This document shows, piece after piece, positions 51,647 to 60,542 of a DNA stretch of 64,000 nt. The stretch is from NCBI RefSeq assembly GCF_014279835.1, contig NZ_CP047942.1, forward strand, positions 2,046,001 to 2,110,000, in the 5' to 3' direction. The DNA is from Synechococcus sp. MVIR-18-1 (GTDB taxonomy: Bacteria > Cyanobacteriota > Cyanobacteriia > PCC-6307 > Cyanobiaceae). Each line of letters opens with the position of its first letter. Position 1 is the stretch's first letter. The notes below the pieces were generated by a model. That model saw nothing but the letters and a program-made list of their open reading frames with translations. It was not told the origin of the DNA and ran no database searches. The position numbers were made by a program, and so were the translations under genes.

Positions 51647-52337
51647 TCAGCTCGACCATCGCCTCCATCACCAAATTCGGTGAATGAATCACTTCAACAC
51701 CCAATTGCTCTTGAAGTTTCGGGAGCAATTGGGGGGCATCTCCTCCACATAGCCAAATCTCCCAGGGGCTTTGGGCATGCGCTTGACGGATGAGGCCCAC
51801 CAAACTTTGTTGTGCTCCAGAGCGCATCGCTGCCTGCGTCTCGAAAGGGAAAGGCTCCAGCTCTTCTGGTTCTTGAACCAAGGGCGAGGTCGCTTTGAGA
51901 CCCGCGGTGGCCTCAGCCATCGCACGCAACTGCAGGCCATATCCAGCCGCCAACAACCCACCAGCGAACGAGCCATTCGCCGAAATTCTGGTCAGACTGA
52001 GAACCGTGCCTGCATCCACCACCAGCACGCCCACACGATTGTGATTGGCACGCCAAGCCCCCCATCCGGCGAGCGCTCGATCGATCCCTAACCAAGAGGG
52101 AATCCCCTGAAGAGGGATTTCACTGAGCTTCAAGCGTCGGCTGGACTGCAGAGAAGAATGGCTTGGGATTGGTCCCACAGCCGCCCAGGCGAGGAGATCG
52201 CTCGCTGCATCCAATCCCTCAGGGGACGCGGCCTCATGCTGATAGGTCCAGTGAGAAGCCCCCCTCTGCTCTGCCCAGTGCCAGCGGCTGTTCCCAATCA
52301 ACAAGCAACGGGATGGAAGGTCCTCGCTAGATGCCAT
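51639..52337 (-). CDS. coaX: Type III pantothenate kinase CoaX
   Basis: The 232-aa protein phosphorylates pantothenate, the first step of CoA synthesis. It has the DAGTVLSLT segment, GIDRALAGWGAW, and GGLLAAGYGLQLRAMAEATAGL, typical of CoaX. The first ASKHA motif usually reads DIGNT; here it reads LIGNS, a known-looking cyanobacterial variation lacking the Asp. ATG 52337 is preferred; an upstream in-frame start overlaps the cysH stop further. It overlaps cysH by 11 bases and bcp by 8. Confidence 0.9.
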   Translation of the reverse strand: MASSEDLPSRCLLIGNSRWHWAEQRGASHWTYQHEAASPEGLDAASDLLAWAAVGPIPSHSSLQSSRRLKLSEIPLQGIPSWLGIDRALAGWGAWRANHNRVGVLVVDAGTVLSLTRISANGSFAGGLLAAGYGLQLRAMAEATAGLKATSPLVQEPEELEPFPFETQAAMRSGAQQSLVGLIRQAHAQSPWEIWLCGGDAPQLLPKLQEQLGVEVIHSPNLVMEAMVELIS

Positions 52338-53136
52338 CACCCATAACACCCGGCACGTGGATGCCACATTCCTGCTTAAGGCCAGCAAAGCGGGTATCTC
52401 GTCCCGACGCCTCTAGCCCATCCGGGCCACTGGAATGCCAATCCCCAACTGTGGAATACCCCTTCTCAAATAAGGGGTGTTGGGGGAGGTCATTCTCCTG
52501 CATGTAATAGAAAACATCTCTTGAGGTCCACTCCAACAGCGGCCTCAGAGACATGCGCCCGCGAATGGGATCGAGGGAAGTCATGGTCCTACGTGTATCC
52601 GTCTGCGCACGGCGCACACCACTCGCCCAACAGGACACCTGCAGACGATGCATCGCTGCTTCGAGTGGCTCCACCTTGCGGATTTTGAGGTAGAGCTCCA
52701 TATCCTCAACCACACCTGATTCCCAGAGGCGGCCATGGAGCGCCTCCATCCGCGCTGCAGATGAGGAGGACTGTGCGATGTGGAGATTCAGATCAAAGCG
52801 CTGGCAAAGATCCTCGGCGTAGCGATAGGTCTCGGGGGGGAGATAGCCGGTATCAACCCAGATCACCGGAATATCTCGGCCTCGATCCATCCCGCTCAAC
52901 AGGTGGAGCAACACAGAGGATTGGATTCCGAAGCTCGTGGTCAAGGCAAAACCCGACCCAAATTGCTCATGAGCCCACAGCAACCTTGCACGCGCATCCA
53001 ACGGCTCAAGCTGCTGACGGGCCTCTTGAAGGTCTCCCGCATCAGCCTTGGGGCCAGCGGCAACGACAGGTTGATTCTTGGAGGTAGAGACATCCCTCAT
53101 CTCTCCATCTTCCAACGCCGAGGGGCATGGTGTCAT
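52327..53136 (-). CDS. cysH: Phosphoadenylyl-sulfate reductase (thioredoxin-type)
   Basis: The 269-aa enzyme reduces PAPS to sulfite in sulfate assimilation. It has TTSFGIQSSVLLHLL, PVIWVDTGYLPPETYRYA, the C-terminal KQECGIH with the catalytic Cys, and GYSTVGDWHS. The Cys pairs of the APS-type enzymes that bind Fe-S are not seen, so a thioredoxin-dependent PAPS reductase is expected. The start is uncertain: ATG 53136 or 53100 (MRDVSTSKN) are both possible. It is divergent from the NDH-2-type gene and overlaps coaX. Confidence 0.95.
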   Translation of the reverse strand: MTPCPSALEDGEMRDVSTSKNQPVVAAGPKADAGDLQEARQQLEPLDARARLLWAHEQFGSGFALTTSFGIQSSVLLHLLSGMDRGRDIPVIWVDTGYLPPETYRYAEDLCQRFDLNLHIAQSSSSAARMEALHGRLWESGVVEDMELYLKIRKVEPLEAAMHRLQVSCWASGVRRAQTDTRRTMTSLDPIRGRMSLRPLLEWTSRDVFYYMQENDLPQHPLFEKGYSTVGDWHSSGPDGLEASGRDTRFAGLKQECGIHVPGVMGDGI

Positions 53137-53184
53137 GTCTATGGTTTCAAGACCGTTTTCGAAGCTCTGACTTCCGACACCACC

Positions 53185-54333
53185 ATGCACAACGATCCAA
53201 TCATTGTTGTGGGCGGTGGCTTTGCAGGTTTAACAACGGCATTAGCGCTCAGTAATCAACGGCCCCGTCCGCAGTTATTACTGATTGAACCGCGTCAGCA
53301 ATTTCTCTTTTTACCTCTTCTTTACGAGCTTCTCAGCGGCGAAATGAAGAGTTGGGAGGTTGCTCCCAGCTACGACAGCCTTCTTCAAGGACGACGCATT
53401 CCCCACCTGGATGACCGGGTGATATCAATCAATACAGCGCAGAAATCCCTTCAAACCAGCCGCGGCCAGGTTCTGAACTACAGCCAGCTGGTGCTCGCCA
53501 CTGGCTCAGAGCCCGATGACTTTGGGATTGCAGGAGTCAAGGAGCATGCCCTCACCTTCCATTCCCTGGCTGATATTTCTCCCCTTAAAGAACGCGTTCA
53601 CAGTCTTCGCAACCGAGCCTCCAAAGACGGGGCACTGGTCATCGTTGGAGCGGGTGCCACAGGCGTTGAGTTGGCTTGCAAGCTCAGCGACATGTTGGAG
53701 GGATCAGCCGCGATTCACCTCGTTGAACTAGGAGACAGCGTTCTTTCACGCTCCCGAGCCTTCAACCGTGAACAAGCGCAAAAGGCACTGGACAAAAAGG
53801 GCGTGCATCGACACCTCAACACCCGCGTGACCTCCGTATCAGCCAATGCCGTTCAGCTGCTTGAAAACGACTTACCGCAAACTCTCCACCATGACGGTTT
53901 GATCTGGACGGCAGGGACCAAACCGGTGCTGCCCACCTTGATCCCCAACCCCACCAGGGAGCGAGGGCTTCTGAGTGTTGACGATGGATTGCAACTAACG
54001 ACAGATCCGAATGTTGTGGTTCTTGGGGATGTTGCCTGTCACACCGATGCAGACGCCCCTTGGCCCCGCTCTGCCCAATCGGCACTCCAGCAAGGAACGG
54101 CGGCGGCCCGAACGCTTCAGGCCATTCGCATGGGACAGGCTGTTCCCAGTTTTCACTTCCAAGATCTTGGCGAGATGCTCAGCCTTGGCCTGGGAGATGC
54201 CTCGATTACAGGCATGGGACTCACCCTCGCCGGCCCTCTCGCCTACCGCATGAGGCGACTCACATACCTTGCTCGAATGCCAGGACTCTCCCTGGGCTTG
54301 AGGTCTGCAGGCGCCTGGCTGGTTCATTCTTGA
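53185..54333 (+). CDS. Type II NAD(P)H dehydrogenase (NDH-2-like)
   Basis: The 382-aa flavoprotein has the FAD-binding GGGFAGLTTALAL at the N-terminus, the second Rossmann motif VIVGAGATGVELACKL, and NVVVLGDVACH near the C-terminus. Such enzymes pass electrons from NAD(P)H to plastoquinone without pumping protons. ATG 53185 gives MHNDPIIVVGGGF; a longer upstream frame is antisense to cysH and unlikely. Its stop overlaps the TTG start of hflX, so the two are translationally coupled. An alternative role, such as a demethylphylloquinone reductase (NdbB-like), is possible. Confidence 0.9.
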   Translation: MHNDPIIVVGGGFAGLTTALALSNQRPRPQLLLIEPRQQFLFLPLLYELLSGEMKSWEVAPSYDSLLQGRRIPHLDDRVISINTAQKSLQTSRGQVLNYSQLVLATGSEPDDFGIAGVKEHALTFHSLADISPLKERVHSLRNRASKDGALVIVGAGATGVELACKLSDMLEGSAAIHLVELGDSVLSRSRAFNREQAQKALDKKGVHRHLNTRVTSVSANAVQLLENDLPQTLHHDGLIWTAGTKPVLPTLIPNPTRERGLLSVDDGLQLTTDPNVVVLGDVACHTDADAPWPRSAQSALQQGTAAARTLQAIRMGQAVPSFHFQDLGEMLSLGLGDASITGMGLTLAGPLAYRMRRLTYLARMPGLSLGLRSAGAWLVHS

Positions 54334-56030
54334 AGCAGGCTCACCTAGCAGGCCGAACCAACGGCCTACGCCCATCTCTGAACCGTCAGCTTGAGCGATT
54401 GAGTCAGAGGAGGCACCCGAGCTCGAGCGGCGCCGATCCGCTCACCTTGGAACGACTGTCTGAGCTGGTGCTCGATCTAGGTCAGCCGTTGCATTTGATC
54501 GTCGATGAACGGGGACTCTGCAGACTGCTCTGGGTTGGCCCCCTGAGCGAATCAGACCAATTACGCAGCCATTTACCTGGGGGGCCACGGCGGATCAAGC
54601 GACGCTGGAGGTTGATCAGCAGCCTGCAGGGAAAAGCGGGGACGGATCTGAAGCCCGATGGCAGAGATGCCGTCGTCGCCCTCGACCTCAAGCCCGACAC
54701 CTGGCTTCGTTTTCAGGCCTCGCCCTCCACAGGGGGTGGGCATCTCGCCTCGCTTTGGCAACCAGATCCAGGACAGCAGTCCGGCTGGCATCAAGCCGCG
54801 CTTGGCACGCTCAAGGAGCTCTGCGACCGTCCCGCTCCAGAGACCTCCAAAGGCCTTGATTCCACTCGCCCCGCAACAGCTCCCTCTGATGTGCAAGAAC
54901 GGGTCTTGCTACTCGTCCTCACGGGTGCTGACACACAGCGAAGTGAAAGGGATCTAGCCGAATTAGAGGGGCTCGTTCGAAGCGCAGGTGCTCTGCCCGT
55001 TGCTGTCTGCCGGCAGCGGCAGGGACAACCCAACCCTCAGACCCTCTGGGGCACAGGAAAATTACAAGAGGCGGCGCTCGAAGCGAGACGCCATCAAGCC
55101 ACCCTCGTGATCACAGATCGGGAACTCTCTCCCGTTCAAGCTCGCAATCTTGAGTCACTCATTGACTGCCCAGTGATGGACCGCAGTGAGTTAATTCTGG
55201 ATATTTTTGCCCAGCGAGCGGCGAGCGCTGCTGGACGTCTGCAAGTGGAGCTCGCTCAATTGCGCTATCGACTTCCACGGCTGAAGGGCCGCGGCCTCAG
55301 CCTCTCGCGTCAAGGGGGAGGGATTGGCACGCGCGGACCCGGTGAAACCCAATTGGAAAAGGATCGCCGAGCGATCAGCCGTCGCATCGAACATCTCGGG
55401 CGATCACTGCTCCAGCTGGGCGCCCATCGCGCCCGCTTGCGCGACCGCAGAGACGGCCTACCTCGCGTCGCTCTTGTTGGATATACGAATGCTGGCAAAT
55501 CGTCTCTTTTAAATGCGCTGTGCTGCCGCAATCCAGGGCTTGAGGTGTTAGCGGAAAACAAGTTATTTGCCACGCTGGATCCCACCACCCGGAGACTCAG
55601 CCTTCCCCAAACATCAGCGGCACCGAGAGAGCTGCTGCTAACGGACACCGTGGGATTCATTCGTGAACTTCCCAAACCACTCATAGAAGCGTTCAGAGCC
55701 ACGTTGGAAGAAACACGCGAGGCCGATGTGTTGCTTCTCGTGGTGGATCTCGCAGACCCCGATTGGCAGTCACAATTGGAGGCGGTTCATCAACTCTTGG
55801 ATGGCCTCAGCTGTGACCAACTGCGCAAAGTGGTTGCCAATCAAATCGACCGTTGTGACGCTTCGGCGATCGAAGCGATGCGCACTCTCGAGCCGGATGT
55901 GATCTATCTATCAGCCACTGAAGGTACGGGATTGAAAGGTCTGCGAAGCTGGCTGGAAAAGCAGTTCTGGGACGGCGCACAAACCCCTGAATCCTTCACC
56001 CAACAGACGTCATTTTCCGACCATGGCTGA
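54330..56030 (+). CDS. hflX: Ribosome-associated GTPase HflX
   Basis: The 566-aa protein has the HflX N-terminal domain (VITDRELSPVQARNLE, GIGTRGPGETQLEKDRRAI) and a GTPase domain with G1 GYTNAGKSSLLNAL, G3 DTVGFIRELP and G4 NQID. HflX splits stalled ribosomes under stress. An N-terminal extension of about 160 residues precedes the usual core. TTG 54330 overlaps the NDH-2 stop (TTGA), giving MKQAHLAGRTNGL, a start I would expect for this lineage. It is the second gene of the pair. Confidence 0.95.
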   Translation: MKQAHLAGRTNGLRPSLNRQLERLSQRRHPSSSGADPLTLERLSELVLDLGQPLHLIVDERGLCRLLWVGPLSESDQLRSHLPGGPRRIKRRWRLISSLQGKAGTDLKPDGRDAVVALDLKPDTWLRFQASPSTGGGHLASLWQPDPGQQSGWHQAALGTLKELCDRPAPETSKGLDSTRPATAPSDVQERVLLLVLTGADTQRSERDLAELEGLVRSAGALPVAVCRQRQGQPNPQTLWGTGKLQEAALEARRHQATLVITDRELSPVQARNLESLIDCPVMDRSELILDIFAQRAASAAGRLQVELAQLRYRLPRLKGRGLSLSRQGGGIGTRGPGETQLEKDRRAISRRIEHLGRSLLQLGAHRARLRDRRDGLPRVALVGYTNAGKSSLLNALCCRNPGLEVLAENKLFATLDPTTRRLSLPQTSAAPRELLLTDTVGFIRELPKPLIEAFRATLEETREADVLLLVVDLADPDWQSQLEAVHQLLDGLSCDQLRKVVANQIDRCDASAIEAMRTLEPDVIYLSATEGTGLKGLRSWLEKQFWDGAQTPESFTQQTSFSDHG

Positions 56031-56139
56031 GCTAAACAATGGCTGAGCTCATCTCCCAAACGCTAGGTCGGCCTGGTTTGATGCTGACGCGCAGGAGTGC
56101 TGCATTGGGCGTTTCGCCACAGGAAGGAAGGTAAGCGCA

Positions 56140-57543
56140 ATGCCGATTCCCTACGCCATTCACCGCACTCAGGCCTGGTACCGCCGCCTCACGATTCCAC
56201 AGTTCACCGTTGTGACGGGGTTACTTGTCATCGCAGCCGGCACACTGATCCTCGCGACGCCGCTGTGTTCAAGCTCCAGAGTGGGCCTTTGGGAAGCCTT
56301 CTTCACAGCCACATCAGCCGTGACCGTGACAGGGCTTTCAGTGATCGACATCCGCGAAGATCTGACCCGCCCCGGGCAGATCGTGCTGGCCATGATGATC
56401 ATGGTCGGAGGCCTGGGATTGATGGCGGTCACCACGTTTCTGCAGGGGTTTGTGGTTCGCGGAACCGCTCTTCGACGTCGCCTCGATCGTGGTCAAACCC
56501 TCGATGAGTTTGGGGTTGGGGGCGTCGGAACCACCTTTCGCGGAATTGCGCTCACCGCCGTGGTGCTGATCTTGTTTGGGGCGTTCATGCTCTACGTCTT
56601 TGGGTTCACAGACATTGCTCCTGGAGGCGAACGCCTGTGGGCAGCGCTCTTTCACAGCATTTCTGCATACAACAACGCTGGCTTTGGACTGTGGAATGAC
56701 AGTCTTGAGACGTATCGCACAAACAGCACGGTCAACGCAGTGATCATGGTGTTGGTGGTCCTGGGCGGACTTGGATGGCGTGTCACCAATGACCTTTGGA
56801 TCAACCGTCAACGGCTAAGACGGCGTCATCTCAGCCTTCACACTCGGCTCGTTCTGCGTACCTCTGGCCTTCTGATCCTGATCGGGACCTTCGGATTAAT
56901 GCTGACAGAATCACTCTCGAGGGGCCATGTGCTCACAGGGATGGGTTGGGGCGAACGGTTGATGAGCGCCCTTTTTGAATCAGTGAGTTCTAGAACCGCT
57001 GGATTCACGACGGTGCCCCTCTCTCTGAACAGCATTTCTGATTCAGGCCTGTTGTTGGTAATGACCCTGATGTTCATCGGTGCGAGTCCAGGCGGAACAG
57101 GTGGCGGGATCAAAACCACAACGGTGGCGGCCCTCATGGCCGCTACGCGCTCCACCCTTCGCGGTCACAACGATGTGGTGATTCGTCATCGACAAATCTC
57201 AGACAAAGTGGTGCTGCGCGCTCTGAGCATCACGGTTGCCTCCCTACTCTTTGTGCTGGGGATGGCTTTGTTATTGGCTTTAAGCAGCAATATCAGCGGA
57301 GAAGAACCCTTCACCTTCCTGGAGCTGATATTTACGTGTATTTCCGCCTTTGCCACCGTTGGATTGGATCTAGGTGTCACGCGCCAACTGGCTCCTTTTG
57401 GACAGTTTGTGCTGGTGATAGGAATGTTTGTGGGACGACTGGGCATCCTTTTACTTTTAAGCGCCATTTGGGAGAGTTTTAACCGCGGACATCTACAGCG
57501 CGAGAATCGTGTTGGTTATCCCCGTGAGGATCTCTATGTCTGA
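56140..57543 (+). CDS. KtrB/TrkH-type potassium transporter subunit
   Basis: The 467-aa protein has four M1-P-M2 repeats with the filter glycines in TSAVTVTGLSV, SAYNNAGFGLWN, SSRTAGFTTVP and SAFATVGLDLG, typical of the Ktr/Trk family. It forms the K+ (or Na+-coupled K+) channel with the regulatory KtrA encoded next. RBS-like AAGGAAGG precedes ATG 56140. Potassium uptake is important for osmotic adaptation in the sea. Confidence 0.95.
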   Translation: MPIPYAIHRTQAWYRRLTIPQFTVVTGLLVIAAGTLILATPLCSSSRVGLWEAFFTATSAVTVTGLSVIDIREDLTRPGQIVLAMMIMVGGLGLMAVTTFLQGFVVRGTALRRRLDRGQTLDEFGVGGVGTTFRGIALTAVVLILFGAFMLYVFGFTDIAPGGERLWAALFHSISAYNNAGFGLWNDSLETYRTNSTVNAVIMVLVVLGGLGWRVTNDLWINRQRLRRRHLSLHTRLVLRTSGLLILIGTFGLMLTESLSRGHVLTGMGWGERLMSALFESVSSRTAGFTTVPLSLNSISDSGLLLVMTLMFIGASPGGTGGGIKTTTVAALMAATRSTLRGHNDVVIRHRQISDKVVLRALSITVASLLFVLGMALLLALSSNISGEEPFTFLELIFTCISAFATVGLDLGVTRQLAPFGQFVLVIGMFVGRLGILLLLSAIWESFNRGHLQRENRVGYPREDLYV

Positions 57544-57567
57544 TCACCGATCCCTAGGAGAAATGCA

Positions 57568-58272
57568 GTGAGGGAGTGGTGGCATTGGTCCCAATCCAAC
57601 CAGGCAGAACCTTCAAGCTTTGGGATTGTGGGCTTGGGTCGTTTCGGAAGTGCTGTCTGCAAGGAACTGATGCAAAACGGTGCTGAAGTTCTTGCTGTGG
57701 ACCGTTCTTCAAAGGCCATCGAGGAACTACGCCAACTCGAGCCGTCGATCGAAGCGCGCATCGTGGACTGCACCGATGAGGAAGCGCTTCGTGAAGCGGG
57801 GATTCTCGATATGGAAACCGTGGTTGTCGCCATCAGCGAACCCATTGAAGCCAGCATCACGGCCACCCTGATTGCCAAAGACAGTGCAGGGAGCAAAGTT
57901 CGTCGCGTGATTGCAAGAGCCACCAGCGATTTGCACGAAAAAATGCTCAAGCGCGTGGGGGCTGATCGGGTGGTCTTTCCCTCCCGAATGCAGGGAGAAC
58001 GCTTGGGTGTGGAATTGGTGCGCCCCAACTTGATGGAGCGGCTTGAACTCGATAAGCATCATTCAATTGAAGAGATCAAGGTCCCAGGCCGGTTCGTGGG
58101 ACGCTCGCTTCGAGACCTAAACCTGCGCAAGAACTTCCGAGTGAATGTTCTTGCGGCAGGTCCTGCAAAAGAACTCATGGTCAACCCACCGGCGTCCCAC
58201 GTCCTTCAAGACGGTCATGTCCTTGTGGTGATGGGTTTGACCGACGATCTCCAAGAGCTGCCAAAAACCTGA
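57568..58272 (+). CDS. KtrA/TrkA-type potassium channel regulatory subunit
   Basis: The 234-aa protein has an RCK-N domain with the NAD/ATP-binding GLGRFGSAVCKELM and a C-terminal RCK-C domain ending HVLVVMGLTDDLQEL. It forms a ring on the KtrB channel and gates it by nucleotide binding. GTG 57568 follows TAGGAG. It is separated by 24 bp from ktrB, so they form an operon, followed three bases later by anmK. Confidence 0.95.
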   Translation: MREWWHWSQSNQAEPSSFGIVGLGRFGSAVCKELMQNGAEVLAVDRSSKAIEELRQLEPSIEARIVDCTDEEALREAGILDMETVVVAISEPIEASITATLIAKDSAGSKVRRVIARATSDLHEKMLKRVGADRVVFPSRMQGERLGVELVRPNLMERLELDKHHSIEEIKVPGRFVGRSLRDLNLRKNFRVNVLAAGPAKELMVNPPASHVLQDGHVLVVMGLTDDLQELPKT

Positions 58273-58275
58273 GCC

Positions 58276-59430
58276 ATGCGCGTTCTCGGTCTGATGAGCG
58301 GCACAAGCGCCGATGGCGTGGATGCTGTCCTTGTCGAGCTCTCAGGGTCCGCCGAACATCCCCATTGGACACTGCTGCGATCAGCGTCGCTGGACTATCC
58401 AGCCTCAACACGGCAACTGATCTTGGCCGTAGGACAAGGCGAAGCCAAAACCGCGTCAACGCTCCTCAATCTTTCCGAGACGATCACCAAGATTCAGGCC
58501 GCAGCAGCGCGTCAGTGCGATCCAGAAGGACAGGCGCAGCTGGTGGGATGTCATGGCCAAACCCTCTGGCATCGCCCACCGGAAAATGCCGAAACTGGCG
58601 CACTTCAGCCCGGAGCAAGCTGGCAGATGTTGCAAGCACCCCTGCTGGCACAACTGCTGAAACGCCCTGTGATCTTTGACTTTCGGGCTGCTGATCTAGC
58701 CCTTGGAGGTCAAGGAGCACCACTTGTTCCCAAAGCTGATGCGGCCCTATTGGGACGAACCAAAGGTTGGAGAGCCTTGCTCAATTTGGGTGGCATTGCC
58801 AATCTCACCCTCATTCCACCCGACGCAGGTCCTGATCGACTCCAACCCGTCAGGGGCTGGGATTGCGGGCCTGCAAATAGCTTGATCGACTTGGCAATGG
58901 AGCAGTTCAGCGAAGGCAAGGAAAGCTGCGACGAGAGCGGCCGATTGGCAGAGACAGGTCAATGCGATGAAGCATTGATTCTCCGCTGGCTCGCTGAGCC
59001 TTACTTCCAGCTCAGCCCCCCCAAGTCCACAGGTCGTGAATTATTCGGGCGAGCTGACTTAACAAGACGCCTGCAGGAGATGCAAGGACAAGCGATTGCC
59101 GATCAAATCGCAACGCTCACAGCCTTCTCAGCCGCTGTCGTAGCGCAGGATCTGCAACAGCTCTCCAACCAAAACCATCCGCTCCCCATCGAGCTCTTGG
59201 TCGCTGGAGGTGGCAGCCAGAACCTCACGTTGATGCGAGAACTCACCAAACGCTGCCGAGGCCTAAGACTGCGTCGCAGCGACGAGCTAAGACTTCCCAG
59301 TCAAAGCCGCGAAGCCATGGTGTTTGCTCTTTTGGCGTGGTGGCATCACTTGGGATATCCAGGGAATGCACCAGCGATTACGGGTGCAGAGCACGAGGCC
59401 GTCCTCGGAGTACGCGTCAATCCGGCTTGA
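58276..59430 (+). CDS. anmK: Anhydro-N-acetylmuramic acid kinase
   Basis: The 384-aa ASKHA-fold kinase phosphorylates anhydro-MurNAc in cell-wall recycling. The N-terminal LGLMSGTSADGVDAVLVEL and DFRAADLALGGQGAPLVPK motifs are diagnostic, and AGGGSQNLTLM lies near the C-terminus. It starts three bases after the ktrA-type stop, so it is co-transcribed with the potassium system. Confidence 0.96.
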   Translation: MRVLGLMSGTSADGVDAVLVELSGSAEHPHWTLLRSASLDYPASTRQLILAVGQGEAKTASTLLNLSETITKIQAAAARQCDPEGQAQLVGCHGQTLWHRPPENAETGALQPGASWQMLQAPLLAQLLKRPVIFDFRAADLALGGQGAPLVPKADAALLGRTKGWRALLNLGGIANLTLIPPDAGPDRLQPVRGWDCGPANSLIDLAMEQFSEGKESCDESGRLAETGQCDEALILRWLAEPYFQLSPPKSTGRELFGRADLTRRLQEMQGQAIADQIATLTAFSAAVVAQDLQQLSNQNHPLPIELLVAGGGSQNLTLMRELTKRCRGLRLRRSDELRLPSQSREAMVFALLAWWHHLGYPGNAPAITGAEHEAVLGVRVNPA

Positions 59431-59437
59431 TCTCGGA

Positions 59438-59749
59438 TTAATTCGGGCGGTGAAGCCTGACCCGACGCGGTGCGCCCCGCAACCGACCGGTTTGCTTCGA
59501 CTCCAGGGCGTTGCGCAATTGCTCCGTTGACGCCTGATGTGCGTCCGCAACGGGAGCCGAAGCCTGTCTGTCGCCTCCCTGTTCGTACCGCTGAACCCCT
59601 TGCTGAATCAACACTTTGGCCATGTTGCTGACCGTGCGCGATTCATCCTCAGCCAATGCAGTCAAGCGGAGGCAAAGATCTTCGGGGAGCACCACCTGAA
59701 TACGAGGTGACTTTGGCTTCCCACTGGATGAATTTTGGCGAGTGGCCAC
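59438..59749 (-). CDS. Ribbon-helix-helix (CopG-like) small protein
   Basis: The 103-aa protein has a ribbon-helix-helix pattern, RIQVVLPEDLCLRLTALAEDESRTVSNMAKVLIQ (shown in two parts: a strand IQVVLPEDL and helices after it), followed by a Gln/Ala/Arg-rich tail. It may be a transcriptional regulator. GTG 59749 is chosen because it precedes the conserved part; an upstream ATG would add a hydrophobic leader over the divergent promoter. It converges with anmK. Confidence 0.6.
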   Translation of the reverse strand: MATRQNSSSGKPKSPRIQVVLPEDLCLRLTALAEDESRTVSNMAKVLIQQGVQRYEQGGDRQASAPVADAHQASTEQLRNALESKQTGRLRGAPRRVRLHRPN

Positions 59750-59886
59750 GACCCAGAAAGAGGCAGAGCTACTTAAAAGTGTACAGAGATGCGCAAGGGT
59801 AGTATCCAGCACTATGCTGCTGTCATTGATCAGATCTCTGATCCATCTGCAGGCCAGGCCCTCGGCCGACCCATTCCAGGAGTGCC

Positions 59887-60234
59887 ATGCCCCATTCCCA
59901 AAGCCCGGACGTCAGCTCCCCCCAGCTACCAAGCCGCAGCAAGCCGGTCGCTCGTCAAAGCAATCGCCAAGGCAACGAACCTCGAAAGAAGCGACGCCCA
60001 AGCCGCACCCCTGAGAACAGCGAGGTGCTCGTCTCGGCTGTCATCAGCACCTATCTGCTCACCCATCTTCATCACGTGCTCCAACGCGCTGAATACGGCG
60101 CCGTTCAAGACGGACGCCGATCACAAGCAGCGAATTACGCCCAACTGCGCAAAGTGCTTTGCATGGACGCTCGAAGTATGGAAGACGCCTCAGCCTCCGG
60201 TCTCAAGGCGACAGAGCTCGACCAAGCGGCATAA
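59887..60234 (+). CDS. Hypothetical protein, basic and Ser/Pro-rich N-terminus
   Basis: The 115-aa protein has a Ser/Pro/Arg/Lys-rich front and a helical C-terminal part with VSAVISTYLLTHLHHVLQRA and a Cys in LRKVLCMDARS. No family is recognised. It is divergent from the RHH gene with about 140 bp between the starts. The frame at 59789-60286 overlaps it in another phase and is treated as a shadow. Confidence 0.5.
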   Translation: MPHSQSPDVSSPQLPSRSKPVARQSNRQGNEPRKKRRPSRTPENSEVLVSAVISTYLLTHLHHVLQRAEYGAVQDGRRSQAANYAQLRKVLCMDARSMEDASASGLKATELDQAA

Positions 60235-60314
60235 GGAGCAGCATGGGGAAGGGATGGGGAAGGGATGGCAGTTCGTGATGGCGTGAATAAGGTTTCGTCA
60301 GAAGCATCACGATC

Positions 60315-60542
60315 ATGTCCAACGCAGCTGCTCTGTACGCACGCATTGAGAATGATCGAGACCTCAGCAAGGGATTGTTCAGGCAGGCACTTCAAAATCC
60401 TTCTGGAGCCCTCGATTCCATCTGTGAGATCGGCAATCAACTCAACTTGCCTGTCACGCTCCAAGAGGTGAAGGATCACCTCAATAGCCTCGACGACGAG
60501 ATCACCAAGCAATGGCTGATCAAGGCGAGGGGAGGGCTTTGA
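60315..60542 (+). CDS. Nif11-like small protein ending in Gly-Gly-Leu
   Basis: The 75-aa protein has the Nif11 (leader-peptide) pattern: ALYARIENDRDLSKGLFRQA followed by ICEIGNQLNLPVTLQEVKDHL. In marine cyanobacteria Nif11-type leaders guide lanthipeptide (prochlorosin) maturation and are cleaved after Gly-Gly. Here only Leu follows GG at the C-terminus, so there is no core peptide. It may be a coreless leader, a regulator, or a stand-alone Nif11 protein. Its 3' end overlaps the opposite-strand gene by 23 bp. Confidence 0.7.
   Translation: MSNAAALYARIENDRDLSKGLFRQALQNPSGALDSICEIGNQLNLPVTLQEVKDHLNSLDDEITKQWLIKARGGL

Noticed and set aside
52780-53184. N-terminal extension of the NDH-2-type gene
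   Set aside because: The extension is antisense to cysH; the FAD motif starts right after ATG 53185.
59789-60286. Open frame overlapping the 59887-60234 gene
   Set aside because: It runs through the promoter region of the RHH gene and a different phase of the likely gene; it has no motifs.
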